Below, in pieces: positions 46,344 to 55,521 of a stretch of DNA of 64,000 nucleotides. The notes beneath the pieces are model-generated. The model was not told the origin of the DNA and searched no databases. It saw only the letters and a list, made by a program, of their open reading frames with translations. The stretch's first letter is position 1. Every line of letters starts with the position of its first letter. The position numbers were made by a program, and so were the translations under genes. The DNA comes from UBA8337 sp038143435 (GTDB lineage: Bacteria; Pseudomonadota; Alphaproteobacteria; RS24), in NCBI GenBank assembly GCA_038143435.1, contig JAYQLX010000003.1, positions 124,001-188,000 on the forward strand, given 5' to 3'.

Positions 46344-47492
46344 ATGAATATGCATGCAGCAATGACTGGTGACATTAAGGCGGTGTGCGCGCAAGCTGCG
46401 GCTGAGAGCGAGGCGACGGAAACGGCGCGGCAATTATCGCCGGAGCTGGCGCGCGCTTTGGCGCGGGCGGGCTATTTCAACATGTTTGTGCCGAACGCTT
46501 TGGGCGGTCAGCAATTATCACCGCCTGACGCCATGGCCCGTTTTCATTATTTGGCACGTCATGATGCGGCGAGCGCTTGGGTTACCATGATCGGCGCGAC
46601 CACCGCTCTGGGTGCGGCCTATATTGACGGCGCTATTGGCCGCGACATGTTCGCCGCCAGCGAACGCATTACATGCGGCATATTTGCCCCCAATGGACGC
46701 GCGATGCGCGATGGCGATGATTACATTGTTTCCGGCCGTTGGGCCTGGGCGTCAGGCTCGGCCAATGCCGATTATATCGGTTTGGGCTGCATGACTTTCG
46801 AACATGCCGATGACGAACCGTCAGGCAAGAAAATACGCCTGCTCATGGAGCCGCGCGACAAAATCATTTTTCACGATACATGGCACACAATGGGGCTGTG
46901 CGGCACATCTTCCGGCGATGTTGAATTGCAAGAGGCGCGCATCCCGATGGCGCATAGCTATTCGCTGGCGACCGATACGCCTTGGGCCGATGGGGCGCTT
47001 TATCAAATGCCGTATTTTGCGCTTTTGGCGGCCGGCGTGGCGGCGGTCGCTTTGGGCAATGCGCGCGCCGCGCTGGATGAGGTAATCGAGCTGGTCACCG
47101 CCAAAACGGCGCAAGGCCATAGCCGCAGCTTGGCCGAACGCAGCGGCGTGCAGGCGGCTCTGGCGCAAGGCGAAGCGGAATGGCGCGCCGCCCAAGCCCT
47201 CTATGAAACGACATTGGCTGATTGTTGGCAAGCGGCGCAAGACAAAGTCATCGCGCCGGAAACAAAGGCCGATTTGCGCCTCGCCTCGACCCATGCGGTG
47301 CGCAGCTGCGCAGAGGTGGTGCGCCGTGTGCATGATATTGCCGGCGGCACATCGGTCTATAAAACCAGTGCCATTCAGCGCCGCTTGCGCGATGCGCAGA
47401 CCATGACGCAACATATGATTACCAATGCCACAACCTATGAAATGACCGGCCGCGTTTTGCTTGGCGGTTATCATCCGGGCATGCAGCTTTAA
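46344..47492 (+). CDS. Acyl-CoA dehydrogenase-fold flavoprotein, monooxygenase-like
   Basis: Flavoprotein with acyl-CoA dehydrogenase architecture. The N-terminal helical domain includes SPELARALARAGYFNMFVPN and GGQQLSPPDAMARFHYLARH; the middle beta domain has GRWAWASGSANADYIGLGC; the C-terminal helical domain has RRVHDIAGGTSVYKTSAIQR and LRDAQTMTQHMITNATTYEM. This C-terminal pattern, with His rather than a catalytic Glu, resembles group D flavin monooxygenases (HsaA/HpaB-like oxygenase components) more than true dehydrogenases. The frame is intact at 382 residues. The substrate is unknown. Confidence 0.82.
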   Translation: MNMHAAMTGDIKAVCAQAAAESEATETARQLSPELARALARAGYFNMFVPNALGGQQLSPPDAMARFHYLARHDAASAWVTMIGATTALGAAYIDGAIGRDMFAASERITCGIFAPNGRAMRDGDDYIVSGRWAWASGSANADYIGLGCMTFEHADDEPSGKKIRLLMEPRDKIIFHDTWHTMGLCGTSSGDVELQEARIPMAHSYSLATDTPWADGALYQMPYFALLAAGVAAVALGNARAALDEVIELVTAKTAQGHSRSLAERSGVQAALAQGEAEWRAAQALYETTLADCWQAAQDKVIAPETKADLRLASTHAVRSCAEVVRRVHDIAGGTSVYKTSAIQRRLRDAQTMTQHMITNATTYEMTGRVLLGGYHPGMQL

Positions 47493-47510
47493 TCGAACCA
47501 GCCAGTTTGT

Positions 47511-47529
47511 CGCAAGCGCACCGCTTGCG
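47511..47529 (+). other. Perfect hairpin between the two acyl-CoA dehydrogenase-family genes
   Basis: CGCAAGCG-CAC-CGCTTGCG is an 8 bp perfect stem with a three-base loop, 19 bp after the stop of the first gene. It has no T-tract; it could be a weak terminator or a protein-binding palindrome. Confidence 0.45.
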
Positions 47530-47580
47530 CGCCGTATGCGAGCCGACTAACCTTAGGAAGAAACTTTTGGGAGGTTGCCA

Positions 47581-48729
47581 TGCTTGGTAATTACACATCG
47601 CCTTGGATGACCGAGGATTTGACGATTTTCAAAGATGCGGCCAGTAAATTCATGCAAGGCCGAATTTGTGCCGCTGGCCGATAAATGGCACGACCAGGGC
47701 ATGGTCGATCGCGAAGCTTGGAACAAAGCCGGTGAAGCGGGCCTGCTTTTGACCTCAATACCGGAAGAATATGGCGGCGGCGGCGGCGATTATCGCCATG
47801 AGGCGATTTTGACGGAAGAGCAAACGCGGCTTGGCATTGGCGGCTGGGGGCAAAGCGTGCATTCGCTGATTTGTTCACATTATTTCCTTGCCTATGGCAC
47901 GGAGGAGCAGAAGAAAAAATATCTGCCGAAAATGGCCAGCGGCGAAATGGTTTGCGCCATTGCCATGACCGAACCCGGCACCGGCTCTGATTTGCAATCG
48001 GTCAAAACCACAGCGCTCAAAGACGGCAATGAATATGTCGTCAATGGCTCGAAAACCTTCATCACCAATGGCCAGCATTGTGACGTCGTTTTGGTGGTTG
48101 CCAAAACCGATCCCGAGCGAGGGCGCCAAAGGCATTTCATTAATGATTGTCGAAACCGAAAGTGACGGTTTGCGCGTGGGCGCAATCTTGACAAAATGGG
48201 GCAGCATGCTGCCGATACGTCGGAATTGTTTTTCGACGATGTGCGTGTGCCGGCCGATAGTGTTCTGGGCGGTGAAGAGGCGCAAGGCTTTTATCAGCTT
48301 ATGCAGCAATTGCCTGCCGAGCGTTTGGTCATTGCCAATGGTGCGGTGGCTGCGATTGAGCGCGCCATTCAATTGACGCTGGATTATACGCGCGAGCGCG
48401 AAACCTTCGGCAATGCGATTTTCGATTATCAAAACACCCAGTTCAAACTGGCCGAGTGCAAGGCCGATTGGATGGCGGCGCGCGCCATGGTCGACCAGTT
48501 GACGCAGCAACTCATGGACGGCACGCTTGATGCCAATACGGCGGCGGCGGCGAAATTTTGGTGCACCGAGCGCGAAAATCAGGTGATTGATACCTGCCTG
48601 CAATTTTTCGGCGGTTGGGGCTATATGGATGAATATCCGATCAGCCGCATGTATACCGATAGCCGTGTGCAGCGTATTTATGGCGGCTCCAATGAAATCA
48701 TGCGCATGTTGGTGGCGCGCGCGCTTTAG
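47581..48729 (+). CDS. Acyl-CoA dehydrogenase (three apparent frameshifts)
   Basis: FAD enzyme that oxidises acyl-CoA in fatty-acid or branched-chain acid breakdown. Motifs: WNKAGEAGLLLTSIPEEYGG, the signature CAIAMTEPGTGSDLQSVKT, NGSKTFITNGQHCDVVLVV, ADTSELFFDDVRVPADSVLG, the QTRQTFG-like RERETFGNAIFDYQNTQFKL, and QFFGGWGYMDEYPISRMYTD then RVQRIYGGSNEIMRML. Breaks lie near 47658 (extra G in CAAGGCC), near 48120 and at an A4 run at 48192. ATG 47581 has GGGAGG upstream. Corrected length is about 383 residues. The start/sign residue Glu in the GSNEI loop is consistent with a real dehydrogenase. Confidence 0.9.
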
Positions 48730-48807
48730 CAAAACCCGCATTTTTGCCGGTTTTCGCTGGCAGTGCTTTTTCTTTTCGGTAAGCTGAAAGAATTGGAGGC
48801 TCGCCTG

Positions 48808-48894
48808 ATGATTCTGCTAGAAAAAACGGTTTTTATTTTTGTTCTGGCCTTATTGATTTTGTTCGCCGACATTTCAATGGCGCAAAAGCGCTGA
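48808..48894 (+). CDS. Small single-helix membrane peptide (28 residues)
   Basis: Unrecognised. ATG 48808 has GGAGG about nine bases upstream and encodes a peptide whose central part, VFIFVLALLILFADIS, would form one membrane helix, with acidic/basic ends (LLEK at the start and AQKR at the end). It stops one base before the TTG start of the ExbB-like gene, so it appears to be the first gene of that cluster. Too short for homology by eye; confidence rests on the ribosome binding site, helix and spacing. Confidence 0.45.
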   Translation: MILLEKTVFIFVLALLILFADISMAQKR

Positions 48895-48895
48895 A

Positions 48896-49559
48896 TTGAC
48901 CGGCGAAACAGCGCCCGGATTTTGGGCGCTTTTGTTTTCCAAAGGCGGGGTGGTGACATGGGTGATTGCCCTTTTATCGGCCGTCGGCCTGCCGATTGCT
49001 GCCATTAAGCTTTATGAATTTTACCGCATGGATATTTTTCGCCCGCACGCTTTTGAGGCGGCATTGGACGATATGCGGCGCGGCAAGACGGCGGGTCTGG
49101 CGGCGCGACTTGATGCATTGGCCCATCCGGCCGCACCGCTTATTGCCTTTGCGCTGAGCCAAAGCAGCGCTGCGCGTTTGCGCCCCGGTCTGTTGCGTGA
49201 AGAGCTGGCGCGGCGCGCGCAATTTTTGGTGCGCCATTTATCCCGCCATATTTGGGTGCTCGAATTAATCGCCGCCTCAGCCCCTTTGTTTGGCCTATTG
49301 GGCACGGTGCTCGGCATGATTGTCGCCTTTCAAGGTGTCGGGCAAGGGGTTGGCGGCGCCGATACGGCGCTTTTGGCGGCCGGCATTTGGGAAGCGCTTT
49401 TGACCACCGCTTTCGGGCTTGGGCGTCGCTTTACCGTTTTCAATTCTCGCCGCCGTGTTCAATAATGCGGTCGATGGGGTGCGCGATATGGTGGAAGACG
49501 CGCTGACCGAAATCGTGGTGCGCGCCGAAGGCCGAAGCGCCAAAACAAGCGAGGGCTAG
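48896..49559 (+). CDS. MotA/TolQ/ExbB proton-channel protein (one apparent frameshift)
   Basis: Inner-membrane stator subunit that, with ExbD-type proteins, uses the proton motive force. Three membrane segments: VVTWVIALLSAVGLPIAAIK (residues about 19-38), LELIAASAPLFGLLGTVLGM with the family G-L-L-G-T-V-x-G-M signature, and IWEALLTTAFGLGVALPFS containing the conserved Thr pair. Near 49425 a surplus G breaks the last helix; the corrected continuation is SILAAVFNNAVDGVRDMVED and ends SEG at 49559. The cytoplasmic loop between helices 1 and 2 is about 90 residues. TTG start next to the small peptide gene. About 220 residues. Confidence 0.88.
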
Positions 49560-49562
49560 GCC

Positions 49563-49986
49563 GTGCGATTGGCTGCCCGTCCTCGCCGCGCTGCCTTTAT
49601 GGGGCTGACCCCGCTTATCGATATGATTTTTTTGCTGCTGCTGTTTTTCCTGCTCGGCTCCGATTTCGTGACCTATGGCCAAAGCCGTTTGGCGCCGCCA
49701 CGCGGCACGGGTGGCGAAACCAGTGCCGCTCCGCCTGTGTTGATTACTTTGGCCTGAAACCGGGGCGCTGAGCTGGAACGGCGCGCCTGCCGATAAAGCT
49801 TTTCTGTCACGCGAAACGGCGCGTTTGGTGGCGCTGAATGAAGAGCAGACCAATGGTTCTGATGCCGGCCGGCGCGGCCAATATTCAGCAAGTCAGCGAT
49901 ATTATGGATGTGCTGCATCATGCGCCGGAGCGCAAGCCATCACGCTGGAACGCGACGTGTTTGATATTGATTTGGCGGATTTTTGA
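49563..49986 (+). CDS. ExbD/TolR-family protein, first copy (three apparent frameshifts)
   Basis: Partner of the ExbB-like channel. GTG 49563 starts an N-terminal cytoplasmic stretch of basic residues, then one membrane helix LTPLIDMIFLLLLFFLLGSD with the proton-accepting Asp typical of ExbD/TolR. The periplasmic part has, in separate frames, PETGALSWNGAPADKAFL, NIQQVSDIMDVLHHA and GAQAITLERDVFDIDLADF. The breaks are near 49755, 49850 and 49930. Corrected length is about 140 residues, normal for ExbD. The stop is 1 bp before the second ExbD gene. Confidence 0.82.
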
Positions 49987-49987
49987 C

Positions 49988-50365
49988 ATGCAGCTGAAAG
50001 ACACACGCCGCGAGAATAAAATCCATCGATTTGCTGCCGCTTATCAATGTCGTTTTCCTGTTGATCTTATTTGTTCTGATTGCCGGACGCCCGTCGACCA
50101 ATCATCCATCCGGTCTGGAGGTCGCGCGCAGCACGGTCGAGACAACGCATCAGGGGGCGGCGCTTGTCGGTCTGGCTGAAGCAAGATGATGACGTTTTAT
50201 CTGTCGGAAAGCAAAGCCGGTAACGCTTTGGGTGAATTGAGCCAATTGGTCGCCGAAAAAGGTCTGGCGGCGCAGGGTCTGCCTTTGGAACTGATTGCCG
50301 ACCGCCGCGCCCATGCCAAGGAATTATTGGCCTTTCGCCGCGCAATGGCGCGCGCCGGTTGGTGA
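49988..50365 (+). CDS. ExbD/TolR-family protein, second copy (frameshifted; Asn at the proton site)
   Basis: Second ExbD-like protein. MQLKDTRRENK is followed, after a shift near 50022, by the helix SIDLLPLINVVFLLILFVLI, where the position of the usual catalytic Asp (PLIDVVF) is Asn. The periplasmic part reads AGRPSTNHPSGLEVARSTVE, then (shift near 50190) FYLSESKAGNALGELSQLVA, LPLELIADRRAHAKELLAF and ends RAMARAGW. About 126 residues. If the Asn is real, this subunit could not carry protons itself and would act as a structural partner. Confidence 0.75.
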
Positions 50366-50441
50366 AATAAGATTGAAAACCGAGCTCATGCGCGGGCTCG
50401 GCGACAAATGCACAGTGAGGCTTAATGAGGCACAGTGAGCC

Positions 50442-51584
50442 ATGGAAATGGATAAAAACGCTGAGAAAAGCGGCTGGTTCAGCCGTATGCGCGCGCGCCT
50501 GATGGCGGTGCCACGGCGCGTCTGGTTGGCCTTTTGGCCGCCTCTTTGGCGGCGCATATTTTGCTGTCGGTCTGGTGTTGGTCTTGCTTTTGGCGGCGAG
50601 CGCGGCGGCGGCGATGCCTCGGACAGTTTGGTTATTTCGTCGGGTGAAGCGGCGCCCGGAAGACATTGATCTTCGATTTGCCGCAAAATATGCCGGTTGA
50701 AACGCCGCGCATGGCCGAGGCCGCAGCTCGATTTGTCGGAACTTTTGGAAGTGCCGCTGGAGGCGGATTTCAATGATTTGATGATGGATAATGCGCAAAT
50801 GGCGGCAATTGCCCCGGCCATGCCGCTGCCCAGCGCCGCCGTCACCCAACGCGCCATGTCGGGTGGCGGGCTGATTTCCGGTGTGCCGCAAAGTTTTGCC
50901 GATTATATCCAGCATTTGCAAAAAACCGGCATTGATGTGGTGTTTGCCATTGATGCCACCGGCTCGATGGTATGGGTGCATCGAACGGTGCGCCAGCGCA
51001 TGACGCAATTGGCGGCCTATGTGCGTGGGCTTGTGCCCTTGGCGCGTTTCGGCATTATCGCTTATCGCGATTATAATGATATTGATTTCGTCACCCGCAT
51101 TTCGCAGCCCAGTTTCGACATTGAAAGGGCGCGGCTTTTTATGGGCGGCATTGACGCTTTGGGCGGCGGCGACCATCCCGAAGCGGTGACGCAAGCCTTG
51201 CGCGACAGTGAAAATCTCATTGGCTGGCGCAGTGGCGCGCAGCGCGTCGTCATTATTATCGGTGATGCGCCGCCGCATGCGCGCGAAATGAATGAGGCGG
51301 CAGAGATTGCTGAGCGCTTTAAATCACGCGGCGGACGCTTGTCTTTATTGGACAGTCGCGTTGAGGCCAATCGCGCCCTATTGGGGCGCGGCAAGCCGAC
51401 CGGTTCGGGCGTCGATTTGGTCAAGCAGGGGGTGATGCCGGTATTTCGCAGGCTCGCCCGTTTGGGCGGCGGCACGGCGGCGACATTGGCAGCCGAGCGG
51501 CAATTGATGAAGACCCTCGCCTTATTGATTTTTGACGACCGATTTCACGATGAGCTGGCGCCGTTTCTGGCAAATTTGGAATAA
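50442..51584 (+). CDS. Membrane-anchored von Willebrand factor A domain protein (frameshifted N-terminus)
   Basis: Predicted inner-membrane protein with a periplasmic VWA domain. The N-terminus is basic (MDKNAEKSGWFSRMRARLM), then a membrane helix split by indels (LVGLLAASLAAHILLSV and VLVLLLAAS), a linker, and a VWA domain from about residue 165. Metal-site (MIDAS) residues: FAIDATGSMVWVHRTV, then RFGIIAYRDYNDIDF, GGGDHPEAVTQALRD and VVIIIGDAPPHAREM. This D-A-T-G-S...GGGD-x-PE pattern resembles the VWA of alpha-kinase-type proteins such as VwkA. Breaks lie near 50510, 50570, 50665 and 50720; the 3' 860 bp are intact. Confidence 0.8.
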
Positions 51585-51599
51585 GCTGATGGCGCGTTG

Positions 51600-53893
51600 A
51601 TGAGCCTTTTCGTTTGCTCTTTGCGCCTTTCTGCGGCGCTGGCTTGCGGCGCGCCGCCGGATCTTTTGACGGCGCCGCCACAACAGATTTTGCGCGGGCT
51701 TGAGAAAAACAATGCGCCTTATTTGGCCGCTATGGATGATTATTCGATCGCGATGGAAGCGTGTTATGACGGCCCGCAAGGGCCGCTGGAATTGGCCCCG
51801 CATATCATAGTGGCGAATCTGTTGGAGGCCAATATTGTCGCCATGCGCCGCTTGGCCGAAGATAAGGTGCGCGATGATGAGTTTGATTATGAGGCGCTGT
51901 TATCATCCCCGCTTTGGGGCGATATTGAAGCCATGCGGGTGGCTGCCGCCTATGCCGACCGCGTGGGGCGCTTTGGCGGCAGCGGTGCGCCATATTTCCG
52001 CCGAAGACAAAAAACAAGCGCTCGACTTGGCCGGCGAGGCAATGCGGCAATTGACATTTGAGTTCAAGCATCCGGTTTTGGTGCAGCGCGCCATGTATGG
52101 TTTGGCGACAGCGCAGATTGAAGGCTGGGCGCTTGGCGGCAGCGGTGGCGACCTTGACGCGGCTTAAACAATCTTTGGCCATTGGCGGTGATGCTGATTT
52201 CAAAAATCGGTTGATGGTTTTTATGCCCGCATCACGGCACCCGGCTATCAGCCACCGGCTCCCTTATTCGAGACAGCGAAAGAAGGTGCCGCTCCCGATA
52301 AAAGCCGATTGGCCCTGACCGGCAAAACCGGCGATGACGCGGTCAAGCTGGCGCGCATCGCCATGGCTGAAGCGCGTCCGGCGTCGGAGATTATCGGCAT
52401 TTTGGAGCCCGCTTTGAGCGGCTCGCGGGACAGCGCGCGCGCCGCTTTGGCGCTGATTGCGCGCGACCAGCTTTTGTTAAAGGCGATGGATTATGCGCCC
52501 GGGCCGTCATTGCGGGTCATGCGCCGCGCCTTTGGCGATGGGCAATATGGTCAATTGGTGGCCAGCTGGCCCGATTTGAAACCTTATTATCCGCTTTTGC
52601 CCGAAGGTTTGAAGCGGCAGGTCGATTATCAGATGGGGTGGCGCGGCTCAATTTGGGTGAATTGGTTTTGGCGCTTGACCATTTGCGCGCGGCGCGCCAA
52701 GCGACGCCGAGCGGGGTGAAGGCGGTGCGCCTCGATAAGCTGATTATGCTGGCGCGTTTATCGGTCGATAAATCAGTTGATGCGGCGCGCGATGCACCGC
52801 TGATTGCTTTGGCCGAGAAATATATGCGCCCGCCCAAAGCGGCGGAAAAGCAACGCGCCTTGGACGACCCGCCGCCATCGCCGGAAGAAGCGCTTGATGA
52901 GATGCTGGATTTGCGCGCGCGCATTGTGCTGGCGCGTCACGCGGCGGCGCGGTCTGATTGGGCGAAAAGCCGATGCATATTTGACCGGTATCGGGACCGA
53001 GCAACCGGCCTATCAATTATTTCTCGGCATGCGGGTGCGGCTCTTGGCCGAAGCGGTACGAGGGCGTTTGAAAAAAGGCGAAAGCGTCAAGGCGGTGCGA
53101 GGCATTGCGCGCGGCGGGCATATTCTTTATCGCCTTTGGCACGACAGCGATTGCCTGCCCGGCTGTCCGCGCAGCAATCGCCTCGCCGTGCATCGCGCGG
53201 CTTTTGAAATCGCGCTGATGGGCCGACTTAACAGCAGCGCTTTCGGCCTTGCTTGGGGCGGTTTTGTTAATGAGGGCGGCGACATCAGACCTTTTGTCAA
53301 AACAGGCTTTGGCTTATTTGGTCGATAAAGCCGATGGTGAAAGGCTGATGGCGATGCTGGAAAGCGATAATGAGGATTTGGCGGCTTTTACGCTGGGTCA
53401 ATGGAAAAGACATTTGAGCGCGCGTCTCAAAAAACCTGATTTTGACGGGCGCTATCAATTTTTGAGCGCATTGGCCGACATGCAGGGTCGCCCGCGTGCG
53501 GTTTTGTTGGAAGCATTGGTCGAACATGATTTGACGCGCGCGCGACCGGTTGAGGCGCTTATCCACGCTGAAACATTGGCCGCCAATTTCCCGCGCCGCC
53601 CATCGGCTTGGTTTTGGCGCGCCGCGGCCTTGCAGGCCAATCAGCGCGGGCTGGAAGCGGCGCGCGCTTTATCCTCATTGGCGCAGCGCACCCCGTCCGA
53701 TGATCCGGTCGGCATGGGCGCGCGGCTCGGTCTTGCCGCCTTGTTTGTCGATCTCGAACGCGGCGCGCAAGCTTGTGCCATGCGGGAAAAAATATTTTCA
53801 CGGCCGCAAGCCGAAGCACGCTGGCGCGATGCGGCGCAGGCTTTTCCTCCTTTAAAGGATTGGCAAAAAACCACGGACCATTATTGCGGCTGA
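51600..53893 (+). CDS. Large exported helical-repeat protein of unknown function (at least six frameshifts)
   Basis: Not recognised. The corrected product is about 760 residues. Residues 1-17 (MSLFVCSLRLSAALACG) look like a signal peptide, followed by ILRGLEKNNAPYLAAMDDYS. The rest is all-helical, Ala/Leu-rich and TPR-like, for example SAWFWRAAALQANQRGLEAA, ARIVLARHAAARSDW and LFLGMRVRLLAEAV. Segments in order shift frame near 51967, 52165, 52213 (T5 run), 52636 (G4 run), 52965 and 53255. No enzyme motif was seen. It follows the VWA gene by 15 bp. A periplasmic scaffold or solenoid is inferred. Confidence 0.6.
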
Positions 53894-53903
53894 CGCGCTG
53901 CGT

Positions 53904-55485
53904 TTAATGGCGGAAATGGCGCATGCCGGTAAACAGCATGGCGAGACCGGCGTCATCGGCGGCGGCAATGACTTCATCGTCACGAATTGAACCACCCGGC
54001 TGGATAATCGCCGTGGCCCCCGCTTCCGCCGCGCTCAACAGACCGTCGGCAAATGGGAAAAACGCATCTGAAGCAACCACTGAGCCTTGTCGCCAAAGGC
54101 TCTGATGCGCCGCAGGCTTCGGCGGCATCAATGCTTTTGCGCGCGGCAATGCGCGAGCTGTCGAGCGGCTCATTTGCCCCGCGCCAATGCCGACCGTGGC
54201 TTGATCTTTAACATAGACAATGGCGTTGGATTTGACATGTTTGGCGACCCGCCACGCAAATAATAAATCGGCCATTTCAGCGGCGCTGGGCTGTCTTTTG
54301 GTCACGCAGCTCACATCGCCGACATCAATATGACCATTATCGCGATTTTGCACCAAATAGCCGCCAGCCACATTGCGCACGCTGAGGCCGCCATCATGCG
54401 GTGCCGGCAGGCCGTCGCTCAGCAACAGGCGCAGATTTTTCTTGCCGGCAATAATCTCGCATGCCGCCTCATCGGCATCAGGCGCGATAATCACTTCGGT
54501 GAAAATATCGGTAATGGCTTCGGCGGTGGCGGCATCGAGCTTTTGGTTCATGGCGATAATGCCGCCAAAAGCCGAAACCGGATCGCAGCGCAACGCTTTG
54601 GCAAAAGCATCGGCCGCCGGTCGCCCAAGCGCGACGCCGCACGGATTGGCGTGTTTGATAATGGCGCAGGCAAAAGCTGTCAGGGTCAAGCTCGCTGACC
54701 AGTTCAAAGGCGGCATCCGTGTCATTGATATTATTGTACGACAAAGCCTTGCCCTGAATTTGCCGCGCCGTGGCGACCCCTTTGCGGGCCTTGTCACCGG
54801 CATAAAAACCGGCTTGCTGATGCGGGTTTTCGCCATAGCGCAAAGCTTGGTTGAGCTTGCCGCCAAAGGCGCGGTAGGGCGGCATATCAATATCCAGCTC
54901 TGCCGCCATCCAATTGGAAATCGCGGCATCATAGGCGGCTGTCCGGGCATAGGCTTTTTGCGCCAAGCGACGGCGCAGTTTTTGCGTCGTGCCGCCATCG
55001 GCCAGCGCCGCCAGCACCTCGTCATAATCATCACCATCGACCAGCACGGCGACATCTTCATGGTTTTTCGCCGCTGCGCGGATCATTGCCGGTCCGCCAA
55101 TATCGATATTTTCAACGCAAGCGGCATAATCACCGCCCGCCGCAACGGTCGCTTCAAACGGGTAGAGATTGACCACCAGCAAATCAATCGGCCCAATGCC
55201 ATGCGCCTGCATGGCCGCTTGATGGTCTTGATTGTCGCGTATCGCCAACAGTCCGCCATGCACCATCGGGTGCAATGTCTTGACGCGGCCATCCATCATT
55301 TCGGGAAAGCCGGTCAATTCGGACACGTCTTTGACCGGCAGGCCGTTTTCGGCCAAAAGCGATGCCGTGCCGCCGGTCGATATTAGCTCGACCCCGAGGG
55401 CCGATAATTTTTCGGCAAAGGCGACAATGCCATCCTTATCGGAGACCGATATGAGGGCGCGGTGAACGGGTTTTACATCAGACAT
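53904..55485 (-). CDS. purH: Bifunctional AICAR transformylase/IMP cyclohydrolase (three apparent frameshifts)
   Basis: Catalyses the last two steps of purine nucleotide synthesis. The N-terminal IMP cyclohydrolase domain starts RALISVSDKDGIVAFAEKLS and has STGGTASLLAENGLPVKDV and GRVKTLHPMVHGGLLA. The transformylase domain has GKALSYNNINDTDAAFELV, CAIIKHANPCGVALGRPA with the catalytic Lys-His, and VASDAFFPFADGLLSAAEAG. Breaks near 54670, 54172 and 54090 separate the pieces; between the last two the correct frame gives DSSRIAARKSIDAAEACG. Corrected length is about 527 residues, as expected. Loss of function is unlikely. Confidence 0.94.
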
Positions 55486-55521
55486 TTGCTTTCCTTTGTT
55501 TTGTCGAATGTTTCAGCTTCT

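Noticed and set aside
49563..53893. Interpretation of the ExbD/VWA/solenoid genes as decayed pseudogenes
   Set aside because: Breaks are as frequent in neighbouring purH and ftsK, no internal stop lies in the correct frames read through the indels, and key motifs are intact, so sequencing indels explain them better.
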